Source: Porodaedalea pini
Lineage: Eukaryota > Basidiomycota > Agaricomycetes > Hymenochaetales > Hymenochaetaceae
Assembly: GCA_002794775.1 (NCBI GenBank)
Contig: NBAY01000002.1
Coordinates: forward strand, 1 to 64,000
Direction: 5' to 3'
DNA: 64,000 nt
Within the stretch, counting starts at the first letter, position 1. Every line of letters starts with the position of its first letter. Shown here one piece after another: positions 1 to 9,454 of this stretch. Position numbers and translations under genes: made by a program. Below the pieces are notes generated by a model. The model was not told the origin of the DNA and ran no database searches. It was given only the letters and a program-made list of their open reading frames with translations.

Positions 1-36
1 CTGGTATTCATCAGACGAACGAGGGAGGAGAGCAAG

Positions 37-1266
37 GTGGCCCCCAGCCGCTCCGTCGTCACCTGCACCGTCAACGTCTACGGTCAACCTACCACCGACC
101 CCAGGTCCTTACCGCGAAACAAACAGAGACCCCTCACCGCCGACTCCTCCAGAGCCTTCGACACCCGACCCGAACCTGCGATGTCAACAGAAGGTTTCAG
201 CCCACAGCAAATGGCGCAGATCGCGGCCATCGTTGCGAATGCCTTCGCCCATCAAGCGAACAACGCCCCAGCACCGGTCGCGGGCCGCTAACCCCCCGAC
301 CCTCAACATAGAGGTCGCCCGACCACGTGAATTCACTGGTGGCGACGATTACCTCGACTTCAGACGTGAAGTCCTTCCTTTTTGTATCCGCGAATCCGAA
401 GCGATACCCTACGTCGGAGAGTAAGATTTATGTAGCTCTCTCCTACCTGAAGGGTGGTAATGCGGCAACGTGGGCGCAGAACTACGTCGAGGAGTCGACA
501 ACGTCGGGGATCGTTACCTTCACCGACAGCTGGGAGAGGTTCCAGGAAGCGACTCGACGCCTCGTTTGACGACCCGAATCGCAAGGAGGCGGCGCTGAAG
601 GAATTCCGGGAGAAGGTTCAGAAGGACCTCACCGCGGACAAGTTCTTCCAACAGCTCGACGTCATCATCAAGCGTGCGGAACTGAAGGACGATGGCATCA
701 TCTGTGACCGTCTCAAACGCGCAATGAACATCGAAGTAGTGCGTGGAGTCCTGAGATCAACGCCGGTCCCGACGAAGTACGAGGACTGGAAGAACAAGGC
801 TATCGAGATCGATCGCGGCGAACAACAGATCCGCGCAATCCAACGAGGCCGCCCGTTTATACCTCAGCCTCGCCCGCCGCAACAACAAGGACCCCCGGCT
901 CGCCGTCAGGTAGCGGCCCCTCACGTCGACAGACACGACGCGACCGGCGTCACTTTCGGAGGCGCTGGTCAACCGATGGACGTCTCAATGAACGAGGCGC
1001 AACGACGACGCGCGTGCTGGATCTGCGGCGGGCTGGGCCATTTCAAGGACAAGTGCCCGCAGGGGAAGCCGATCATCCAGCGCATGCTGGAACTAATGGC
1101 ACCAGGCGAACGCCGCATCCTCGCGGACGAGCCCGGCGCGATGAAGGAATCGGCCTTCGAGGAAGTCGTAGACACTCGGAGGTCGACAGTGGAGGACTAT
1201 GTGGAAGAAGAAGAGAATGACGAAGAGGTCGTCGACTCGCAGGGTTTTGCGAGTGGTCAGGCGTAG
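37..1266 (+). pseudogene. gag: gag of copy A, three frameshifts
   Basis: Encodes the capsid/nucleocapsid polyprotein. The retrotransposon-gag core is readable (around RPREFTGGDDYLDF and LSYLKGGNAATWAQ) and ends in a CCHC knuckle, CWICGGLGHFKDKC, near 1014-1055. Compared with copies B and D, there is one extra base at each of three places: ~270-285, ~372-380 and ~553-556. The frame is therefore split into three pieces, and only 560-1266 is continuous to the normal TAG. The Gag start recognised in the other copies corresponds to the ATG at 181. Because pol is intact while gag has only +1 changes, assembly error is a fair alternative to true mutation. Confidence 0.85.
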
Positions 1267-1284
1267 CCATCGGGGCGACTGACC
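1242..1284 (+). promoter_or_regulatory. putative -1 ribosomal frameshift signal, gag/pol of copy A
   Basis: A GGGTTTT heptamer (1242-1248) is in the correct register (CAG GGT TTT) for an X XXY YYZ slip. After a 6-nt spacer come GGTCAG (1255-1260) and CTGACC (1279-1284), which can pair as a 6-bp stem, plus a T.G wobble, around an 18-nt loop containing the gag TAG (1264-1266). The pol frame is the -1 frame and is open from just upstream of the heptamer through to the end of pol. Function is inferred. Confidence 0.6.
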
Positions 1285-1397
1285 GAGAAGAACAAGAGAC
1301 TTCGAATCCGGACCCGCTAAAATATAACCAACCGTTTGTACAATACGTAGATGCGAACAACGTCGATGGTTTTCCCGATTACGAAGTCTCCACCGGT

Positions 1398-4300
1398 GTG
1401 AACAAGAATGAAGAGTACGAACAACTGTTCATGAGAGGAACTGGCGGACGCCAGCTGGACCTTCTCCTGACCGTCGAGCATGAAATAGCTGGTGAGGCGA
1501 GAGAGGTGGATGCGCATGCCCTTGTGGATTCGGGATGCACGGGATCCTGCATCGACGTCAGGTTCGTCGAGAGGTACGGGTTGGAAACGAAACGCTACAT
1601 TCGACCCCTCGCGGTGCTGAACGCCGATGGCACGCACAATGAGGCCGGATTGATCGAGGAATACGTGGACGTCGAACTCATGATCGGCCGTCATCGGGAA
1701 AAGATCGTCCTCGCAGTAACGTCCCTAGCATCATCGAACATCTTCCTGGGGTACGACTGGCTTCGACGTCACAATCCGGAGGTCGACTGGAAAACGGGCT
1801 CGATCGAATTCACCCGTTGTCCAGAAGAATGTGCGATCGAGAGGGAGCCGGTGGAGGACCTAAGCAAGGTGAAGGAGCTGGTGGAGCAGATGAGGAGGGT
1901 GAATGAGATGCGAATGGACAAGACGTCCTGGCCCGCATACCTCAACGACTACGCCGACGTTTTCAGCGAAAAAGGTTTCGAGAAGCTGCCAGAACACCGA
2001 CCCTGGGACCATGTCATCGACTTGAAGCCCGACTTCAAACCGAGCGACTGTAAGATCTACCCGCTCACGCCGACTGAGCAGCAGTCACTCAAGGACTTCC
2101 TTGATGAGAATCTGAAGTCGGGTCGCATTCGACGGTCGATATCGCCAATGGCGTCGCCCTTCTTCTTCATTAAGAAGGCCGACAAATCACTACGCCCCAT
2201 CCAGGATTACCGTAAGCTCAATGACGGTACGATCAAGAACAAGTATCCCCTCCCTCTCATTGACGAACTCGTCGACAAGGTCAAGAAAGCGAAATACATC
2301 ACTAAGCTTGACCTTCGCTGGGGGTACTACAATATCCGGATCCGCGAGGGTGACGAATGGAAAGCAGCGTTTCGCACGAACATGGGCCTCTTCGAACCGA
2401 CGGTCATGTTTTTTGGCCTTTGCAACGCGCCGGCCACGTTCCAGGCCTTTGTCAACCACATCTTTAAGGACCTAATCTACGCGAACTTGATCATCGTATA
2501 CCTCGACGACATCCTGATCCTCTCGGAAACCATTGAGGAGCATATCGACACGTCGAGGCGCGTACTCCAGATCCTCCGAGAGAATGGCCTGTACCTGAAG
2601 CCGGAGAAGTGCGAGTTTGACGCCAAGGTCGTCAAATACCTCGGCCACATCATCGGCAATGGAGAGATCAGGGCTGACCCGGCAAAGACGGAGGCGATTG
2701 CGAACTGGCCAGTCCCACGGAACCTCAAGGAGCTGCAACAGTTCCTCGGCATGGGAAACTGGCTGAGACGGTTTATTAAGGACTACAGCAAGGTGGTCCG
2801 ACCGTTGACGTCGTTAACGGGCAAGAAGGACTGGGTATGGGAGACCGAACAGCAGGAAGCGTTCGAGGAGCTGAGACGACGTCTCTGCTCACCTCCAGTC
2901 CTAGCCATCGCCAATGACGAGGGCCCTTTCCGCGTAGAAGCGGACTCGTCGAACTTTGCGCTGGGTGGTGTGTTGTTGCAGAAGCAGGAAGGGAAGTGGA
3001 GGGTAATCGCCTACAGGTCAGAGGCACTTGAACCGGCGGAACGAAACTACGAGATCTACGACAAGGAGATGCTCGCGATCGTTTCGGCGCTCAAGGAGTG
3101 GCGGCAATACCTCCTTGGCGCTCGCCACAAAATTGAAATCTGGTCCGACCACGCCAACCTCACCTACTTCAGGTCGGCACAGAAACTGAGCTATCGACAA
3201 GCTCGCTGGCAGACCGAACTCGAGGAATTCGACTTCCACCTCGAGCACAAGTCGGGGAAGACGATGGGCAAGGCGGACTTACTGTCGCGCAAGGCAGGCT
3301 ACGATGAGGGAAAGGACAACAACGATGACGTCGTGTTCATCAAGGACAAATGGCTGAATCGTGGAGTGGTGAGGACGTCGCATGAGGAAGTGTTGGAACG
3401 AGTGGGTGACGCGCAGAGGGCGCAGGACGAGTCGGAGAGACCGACGGGAATGGCGAAGGCCGACGGGTTGTGGCGGATGAAAGGCAAGGTGTACGTACCA
3501 TCGACGATGAAGGAAGCGGTTTTACGGGAATGCCACGACTCGACCCTGGCAGGACATCCCGGATCGTCAAAGACGGTCGAACTGGTACGTCGAGACTTCT
3601 GGTGGGCGTCGATGTTCTCCGACGTTCGAGCATACGTCCGAGGATGCGACCGTTGCCAGCGGACGAAGGCTCTGAGAACATCGAGATCAAGGCCACTTCA
3701 CCCGAACACGGTCCCGGAAGGCCCATGGGAAATTGTCACAGTCGACCTCATCGGAGAACTCCCAGACTCCAAGGGGCACAACGCAATCTGTGTCTTCGTC
3801 GATAGGTTCTCGAAACAGATGCACGCGATCCCGACGACGACGAGGCTATCAGCAGAAGGCATGGCCCAACTGTACCGAGACCACGTCTTCCGCCTCCACG
3901 GCTTGCCGAGGAAGATCATCCATGACCGAGGCACGCAGTTCGACGCATCAATGATGAAGGAGCTGTACAAACTCCTACACATCGAAGGCAACCCGTCGAC
4001 GGCGTATCACCCACAGACAGATGGTCAGACAGAACGCGTTAACCAAGAGCTCGAACAGTATCTTAGGCTCTTCGTGAACCATCGCCAATCGGACTGGAAA
4101 GACTGGCTCCCCCTCGCAGAGTTTGCGTATAATAACCGCGAACATTCGGCGACGAAGATGTCCCCTTTCTACGCGAATACAGGACGTCACCCCTTGAGCT
4201 TTGACACAACACGAACCTCGTCTGCCAACATGTCGGCGGAAGAATTCGCAAAGCACATAAAGGAGACTCATCGTGTCGCGAAGGACAACCTGGTCAAAGC

Positions 4301-4892
4301 GGCAGACAACATGAAACGCTACCATGACCGGACGGCAGGAGCTTCGGTGGAGTACAAGGCTGGCGATAAGGTCTTCCTCGACGGACGAAATATCAGCACA
4401 GATTCACCCACGAAGAAGCTTGCCGACAAATGGTACGGTCCCTTTGACATCATCGATAAAGTAGGAGCGAGCGCGTACAAGCTCAAACTCCCGAAGCGAT
4501 GGAAAAAGGTCCACCCTGTCTTCAACGAAGCCCTGTTGAAACACGCCGTCGAACCGTCCTTTGAAAGCCAGAAGCAACCGCCGCCGCCGCCGCCAGACAT
4601 CGTCGACAACGAGGAGGAATACGAACTCGAGGAAGTCTTAGACTCACGTCTGCACCGAGGGAAACTACAGTACCTTGTCAAGTGGGTCGGCTACAATGAA
4701 CCTACTTGGCAGCCTGAGACGGACTTTGGCGAGAACGCGAAGGAGGCGATCGCTGAGTTCTACCTCAAACACCCCGGTGCACCTCGGAAACTCGACATCC
4801 CTCGTCAACGACTCCGTCCGCTTTTCGTCGACACCGAGCCTGATGACCGCGATCATGGTTGGTCGGGACGCCCAACCTTGAAGGGGGGGTAA
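1398..4892 (+). CDS. pol: Pol polyprotein of copy A (PR-RT-RNH-IN-chromodomain)
   Basis: A 1164-codon uninterrupted frame starting at a GTG. The same frame is open upstream to about 1219, so Pol is probably made as a Gag-Pol fusion by -1 frameshifting rather than from this GTG. Residue ~44 starts the protease DSG active site. The reverse transcriptase has FFFIKKADKSLRPIQDYRKL and YLDD at 368-371. RNase H follows (FRVEADSSNFALGG, later YEIYDKEMLAIV). The integrase has an HHCC finger (~710-755), catalytic Asp ~780 and ~842 and Glu ~878, and a GPF module. A chromodomain occupies ~1070-1130 (YLVKWVGYNEPTWQPE). All key residues are present, so this Pol could be active. The stop TAA (4890-4892) touches the LTR, and the polypurine tract encodes the last Lys-Gly-Gly. 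Confidence 0.95.
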   Translation: MNKNEEYEQLFMRGTGGRQLDLLLTVEHEIAGEAREVDAHALVDSGCTGSCIDVRFVERYGLETKRYIRPLAVLNADGTHNEAGLIEEYVDVELMIGRHREKIVLAVTSLASSNIFLGYDWLRRHNPEVDWKTGSIEFTRCPEECAIEREPVEDLSKVKELVEQMRRVNEMRMDKTSWPAYLNDYADVFSEKGFEKLPEHRPWDHVIDLKPDFKPSDCKIYPLTPTEQQSLKDFLDENLKSGRIRRSISPMASPFFFIKKADKSLRPIQDYRKLNDGTIKNKYPLPLIDELVDKVKKAKYITKLDLRWGYYNIRIREGDEWKAAFRTNMGLFEPTVMFFGLCNAPATFQAFVNHIFKDLIYANLIIVYLDDILILSETIEEHIDTSRRVLQILRENGLYLKPEKCEFDAKVVKYLGHIIGNGEIRADPAKTEAIANWPVPRNLKELQQFLGMGNWLRRFIKDYSKVVRPLTSLTGKKDWVWETEQQEAFEELRRRLCSPPVLAIANDEGPFRVEADSSNFALGGVLLQKQEGKWRVIAYRSEALEPAERNYEIYDKEMLAIVSALKEWRQYLLGARHKIEIWSDHANLTYFRSAQKLSYRQARWQTELEEFDFHLEHKSGKTMGKADLLSRKAGYDEGKDNNDDVVFIKDKWLNRGVVRTSHEEVLERVGDAQRAQDESERPTGMAKADGLWRMKGKVYVPSTMKEAVLRECHDSTLAGHPGSSKTVELVRRDFWWASMFSDVRAYVRGCDRCQRTKALRTSRSRPLHPNTVPEGPWEIVTVDLIGELPDSKGHNAICVFVDRFSKQMHAIPTTTRLSAEGMAQLYRDHVFRLHGLPRKIIHDRGTQFDASMMKELYKLLHIEGNPSTAYHPQTDGQTERVNQELEQYLRLFVNHRQSDWKDWLPLAEFAYNNREHSATKMSPFYANTGRHPLSFDTTRTSSANMSAEEFAKHIKETHRVAKDNLVKAADNMKRYHDRTAGASVEYKAGDKVFLDGRNISTDSPTKKLADKWYGPFDIIDKVGASAYKLKLPKRWKKVHPVFNEALLKHAVEPSFESQKQPPPPPPDIVDNEEEYELEEVLDSRLHRGKLQYLVKWVGYNEPTWQPETDFGENAKEAIAEFYLKHPGAPRKLDIPRQRLRPLFVDTEPDDRDHGWSGRPTLKGG

Positions 4893-5305
4893 TGTTAGAA
4901 TCTGAACTTTCACCTTTTCCTTTATTTCCCCTTTTACCATTTCCTTTATTACATTCGTCCTTTTCATTATATTTACCCATCTTACACAATCATTCCCACA
5001 CTACCTTCATTCGTTCCATTCCCACTCGTTATGTAATGTTAGGTAATATAGTCTCACGGTCGTCGCTATATAAGGTCTCAGGAATCGCATGAACTCCTTG
5101 TTCTGCTTTTCCTCTTACCTCCGCGACGACCTAGGTGAGACTCGTCCCCCTTGTATTAGTTTAGACTTGTATTAATCCTCTTACCTCCGCGACGACCTAG
5201 CCTGAGTAAGCGTGTCCCGAGTCTACGCTCGAGTATAGCACGTCCCAGACGACAGTCAGCCGAGGCCTGCCCAGTCCGAGTCGTCTCCCGGGCTCCCGCC
5301 TAACA
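4893..5305 (+). repeat. 3' LTR of copy A
   Basis: 413 bp with perfect TGTTAG...CTAACA ends, preceded by the polypurine tract AAGGGGGGGTAA. It contains TATATAAGG and, 33 nt downstream, GTTCTGCTTTT, the presumed transcript start and self-primer. It carries the long-form pair of direct repeats beginning CCTCTTACCTCCGCGACGAC. It retains CpG sites that are mutated in the LTRs of copy D, so it is close to the ancestral sequence. Confidence 0.93.
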
Positions 5306-6854
5306 ACAACACACCTCCGAGTGCAAAGTTTGACGAGTCTGCCTCGACGCAGAAAGGGCCCTCATCGTTGGCGATGGCCAGGACTGGAGGTGAGCAGAGA
5401 CGTCATCTCAGCTCCTTGAACGCTTCCTGCTGTTCGGTCTCCCATACCCAGTCCTTTTTACCTGTTAGCGATGTCAGCGGATGGACTATCTTGCTGTAGT
5501 CCTTGATGAACCGTCGCAGCCAGTTTCCCATGCCGAGGAATTGCTGTAGTTGCTTGAGGTTTCGTGGAACCGGCCAGTCTGCGATTGCCTCTGTCTTCGC
5601 CGGGTCAGCCTTGATTTCACCATTGCCGACAATGTGCCCGAGGTACTTCACGGTCTTAGCATCAAACTCGCATTTTTCTGGCTTCAGGTACAGGCCGTTT
5701 TCTCGCAAGATCTGAAGGACGCGCCTTGATGTCTCGATGTGTTCCTCAAGAGTTTGCAAGAGAATGAGGATGTCGTCGAGATAGACAATGATCAAGTTGT
5801 CGTAGATCAGTCCCTTGAAGATGTGGTTGACAAAGGCCTGGAATGTCACCGGTGCATTGCAAAGACCAAAGAACATGACTGTAGGTTCGAAGAGGCCCAT
5901 ATTCATGCGAAACGCTGCTTTCCACTTGTCGCCTTCGCGGATCTGGACATTGTAGTATCCCCATCGAAGGTCAAGCTTAGTGATGTACTTTGCTTTCTTG
6001 ACCTTGTCGACAAGTTCGTCGATGAGAGGGAGGGGATACTTATTCTTGATCGTACCGTCGTTGAGTTTTCAGTAATCCTGGATTGGGCGTAGGGACTTGT
6101 CGGCCTTCTTGATGAAGAAGAAGGGCGAAGCCATCGGCGAGATGGATTTTTGTATGCGGCCTGACTTCAGGTTCTCTTCGAGGAAGTCCTTTAACGACTG
6201 CTGTTCCATCGGCGTCAGTGGATAAATCTTGCAGTTGCTCGGCTTGAAGTCGGGTTTCAGGTCGATGACGTGGTCCCATGGGCGGTGTTCCAGTAGCTTC
6301 TCGAATCCTTTCTCCGAGAAGACATCAGCGTAGTTGTTGAGATATGTGGGCCAGGACGCCTTGTCCATTCGCATTTCTCTCACCCCCCTCATCTCTTCCA
6401 CGGCCTCCTTTACGATCATACACTCTTCTGGGCAGCGGGTGAATTCGATCAAACCCGCTTTCCAGTCAACCTCTGGGTTATGACGTCGAAGCCAGTTGTA
6501 ACCTAGGAAGATGTTCAACGACACCAGGGATGTTACCGCAAGGACAATTCTTTCCTTGTGGTGCCCAATTATCAGTTCGACGTCGACGTACTTCTCAATC
6601 AAACCGGCCTTGTTGTGCATGCCATCCGCGTTGAGCACCGCGAGGGGTCTGATGTATCGCTTGGTCTCTAACCCGTACCGTTCGACGAACCTTACGTCTA
6701 TGCACGATCCCGTACATCCTGAATCCACGAGGGCATGCGCGTCCACCTCTCTCGCCTCACCCGCTGCGCTGTGTCCGACGTTCAGGAGGAGGTCCAGCTG
6801 GCGTCCTCCAGTTCCCCTCATGAACAACTGCTCGTACTCCTCATCCTTATTCAC
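5306..6854 (-). pseudogene. pol: pol of copy B, N-terminal half, broken
   Basis: Encodes protease (DSG motif), reverse transcriptase (YLDDILI) and the first part of RNase H. An in-frame TGA near 6068-6070 replaces an Arg codon of the conserved QDYRKLN motif (QDY-stop-KLN), consistent with a CGA to TGA CpG transition. The frame ends at 5306 where copy A interrupts it. The upstream -1 overlap with gag keeps the GGGTTTT heptamer and GGTCAG/CTGACC arms. Confidence 0.9.
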
Positions 6855-6985
6855 ACCGGTGGGGACTTCGTAATTGGGAAAACCATCGACGTCGTTTGCA
6901 TCTACATATTGTACAGACGGTTGGTTATATTTTAGCGAACCCAGATTCGAAGCCCCTTGTTCTTCTCGGTCAGTCGCCCCGATGG

Positions 6986-8194
6986 CTACGCCTGACCACT
7001 CACAAAACCCTGCGAGTCGACAACCTCTTCGTCATTGTCTTCTTCCTCCACATAGTCCTCCACTGTCAACCTTCGAGTGTCTACGACTTCCTCGAATGCC
7101 GATTCCTTCATCGCCCCTAGTTCGTCTGCGAGGAGACGACGTTCGCTGGGCGCCATCATCTGCAGCATTCGCTGCACGATCATCTTTCCCTGTGGGCACG
7201 CGTCCTTGAAGTGACCAAGCTGACCACATATCCAGCATGCACGTCGGCGGTGCGCCTCGTTCATGGAGACGTCCATCGGCTGGCCAGCTCCTCCGAACGT
7301 GATGCCTGTCGCGTCACGCTTGTCAACGTGGGGGACGGCCACCTGGCGACGAGCTGGGGGTCTGTGCTGCTGCTGTGGGCGTGGGGGGGGTGAGAAGGTG
7401 CGGCCTCATTGGATGGTGCAAATCTGTTGTTCGCCCCGATCAATTTCGATCGCTTTCTTCTTCCAGTCCTCATACATTGTCGGGACTGGAGTCGATCGTA
7501 GTACCCCTCTCACCACTTCGATGTTCATGGCCCGCTTCAGTCGATCGCAGATGATGCTGTCATCCGTTAAACCCGCTCTTGTGATGACAACGTCAAGGTC
7601 CTGGAAGAACTCGTTGGCGGTGAGGTCCTTTTGGACCTTGGTCCGGAATTTTGCCAGCGCCTTTTCCTTTCGGTTCGGGTCATCGAACGAGGCGTCCAGG
7701 CGCTCTTGGAATCTAGTCCAGCTGTCGGTAAAGGTTACGATACCGGCGGTCGTTGATTCCTCTACATAGTTCTGCGCCCATGTTGCCGCATTACCGCCTT
7801 TCAAGTAGGAGAGAGCCACGTAGATCTTGCTTTCCGACATGGGGTACCTATTCGGATTGGCTGAGACGAAGAGGAGGACTTCACGCTTAAAGTCTAGGTA
7901 GTCGTCGCCGCCAGTGAATTCACGTGGCCGGGCGATGTTGATGTTGGGGGTCGGGGGGTTTGCTGCCACGACCGGTGCCGGGGCGTTGTTTGCCTGATGG
8001 GCGAAGGCATTCGCGACGATGGCCGCAATCTGCGCCATCTGATGTTGGTTGAAACCTTCTACTGACATCGCGGGTTCGGGTGCAGGTGTCGAAGGTTCCG
8101 GGGGAGTCGGCGGTGAGGGGTCTCTGTTAGTCTCGCGGTAAGGACCTGGGGTCGGTGGTAGGTTGACCGTAGACGTCGATGGTGCAGGCGACAA
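6986..8194 (-). pseudogene. gag: gag of copy B, one frameshift
   Basis: Gag polyprotein: Pro-rich N-terminal part, retrotransposon-gag domain (PREFTGGDDYLDFKREVLLF), then a CCHC knuckle (CWICGQLGHFKDAC) near 7185-7230. The frame is broken around 7345-7405 in a C/G-rich homopolymer stretch, leaving 8194-7406 and 7342-6986. The conserved Met (MSVEGF) is at about 8068. Coding sequence continues upstream of 8194 to an intron-like 56-nt segment (8377-8432) that starts GTAACC and ends GGTAG on the coding strand. Confidence 0.88.
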
Positions 8195-8779
8195 TGGAGC
8201 AGCTGGGGGCCACCTGGCTCTCCTTCCTCGATCATCTGACGAATACCAGCTGCGCCAGATTTCACTCCACCAGATGTCGTGAGTGATGCCACTATTGTTG
8301 GTCGCGACGTAGCCTGGTCGGTCTGGATCCCAACAGGCTGATGCAGGAAGGGCCCATCGCTGTTCGTCAGTAAGATCTACCTTGACGTCGGCAGCAGGAC
8401 AGGGATCGGTTGTGCATTCAATCCAGGGTTACACCAGCGTTGAATGGGTTTGTCGGCGAAGTTGATGATGAGGCGGTAGGATCCGAGCGAGATTACAAAC
8501 AAGATTGTCGTTGAGGCTTGTACTCACCTGGTTACCCACGTCCACGTCAGGTGCGTGCTCCACCAGAGGCTAATTCTGAGAGCCAGGGTTGGGGAGAGTC
8601 GGTTGTAAAGTTTACGTAATACATGAACGTCCGAAAACGTCCGGGCAGGGTTGAGGGTTTGTCGTTCAGGGGGTTTACACGTCAAGCCCTTCGAGGGGAG
8701 TGCTCCTCTAGACCGAGTGAAGGCGAGTCGACAGCGACGATGTACGCTGGGGATGAGCCTGGGTGAGGTTCTGCTTTTA

Positions 8780-9202
8780 TGTTAGGCGGGAATCCGGGAG
8801 ACGGCTCGGACTAGGCAGGCCTCAGCTGACTGTTGTCTGGGATGTGCTATACTCGAGCGGGGACTCGGGACACGCTTTACTCAGGCTAGGTTGTAGTGGA
8901 GGTAAGAGGATTAATACCAGTCTAAACTATTACAAGGGGAGCGAGTCTCACCTAGGTCGTAGCAGAGGTAAGAGGAAAAGCAGAACAAGGAGTTCATGCA
9001 ATTCCTGAGACCCTTTATAGCAGCGACCGTGGGACTATATTATCTAAAGTTACATAAACGAGCGGAATGGAACGAATGAAGGTCATGTGGAGGGAGTGTG
9101 AGAAATGATTGAGAAGACAATTAATTATAATGAAAAGGATTGATTAAAAGAAAGGAAATGATAAAAGGAAAATAAAAGAAAGGAAAAGTTCAAGTCCTAA
9201 CA
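8780..9202 (-). repeat. 5' LTR of copy B
   Basis: 423 bp with TGTTAG...CTAACA ends. On the coding strand it has TATAAAGGG and then GTTCTGCTTTT. The interior just inside the LTR (8768-8779) carries the complementary AAAAGCAGAAC primer-binding site. It has the long form with two copies of the CCTCTTACC-type repeat. Confidence 0.92.
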
Positions 9203-9454
9203 ACCACATATGTATAGTTGGTTGGAGAAGAAATGAATGAGGGACTCAGAAAAGGCTGGGGCATGCAAGTACATCGTCCTTATATTTTCGTTCAGTTAGT
9301 GGCCTAATTACTACCTTATTTGACAAGCGGGCCACAATTACTCTCTATCAGCGATATTGTAAATGTTTTATAACCTAGGTCTTTTCGTGGCTTGCATTTT
9401 GGACTGCCCTTGATCCTCCTCTCACAATCTTAACTTGAACTCAACATACGAACA

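Larger units (their letters stand above)
1..5305 (+). mobile_element. Ty3/gypsy chromovirus copy A (5' end outside window)
   Basis: Retrotransposon in + orientation: gag remnant (37-1266), full-length pol (1398-4892) and 3' LTR (4893-5305). The 5' LTR and leader lie upstream of base 1. Domain order is Gag with CCHC knuckle, protease, reverse transcriptase, RNase H, integrase, chromodomain, which is the chromovirus order of Ty3/gypsy elements. Its 3' LTR runs directly into minus-strand RNase H sequence of copy B, so A appears to have inserted into B. The first 5 bp of the flank, ACAAC (5306-5310), should be one target-site duplicate; the other is outside the window. Confidence 0.95.
5306..9202 (-). 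mobile_element. Ty3/gypsy copy B, 5' half, interrupted by copy A
   Basis: Minus-strand element of the same family. It reads from the 5' LTR (8780-9202) through gag and pol, and stops abruptly in RNase H at 5306, where the LTR of A begins. The rest of B presumably lies left of A, outside the window. The flank beyond its 5' LTR starts ACCAC (9203-9207), a candidate target duplicate. Coding regions carry stops and frameshifts, so it is older than A. Confidence 0.93.

Noticed and set aside
1398..1400. GTG at 1398 (and 41628) as the true start of Pol
   Set aside because: Fungal cytosolic translation rarely starts at GTG, and the frame is open upstream into the -1 overlap with gag.
9203..9454. Left terminal repeat of a KDZ element
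   Set aside because: No convincing inverted match to the region after 13328 could be seen by eye.
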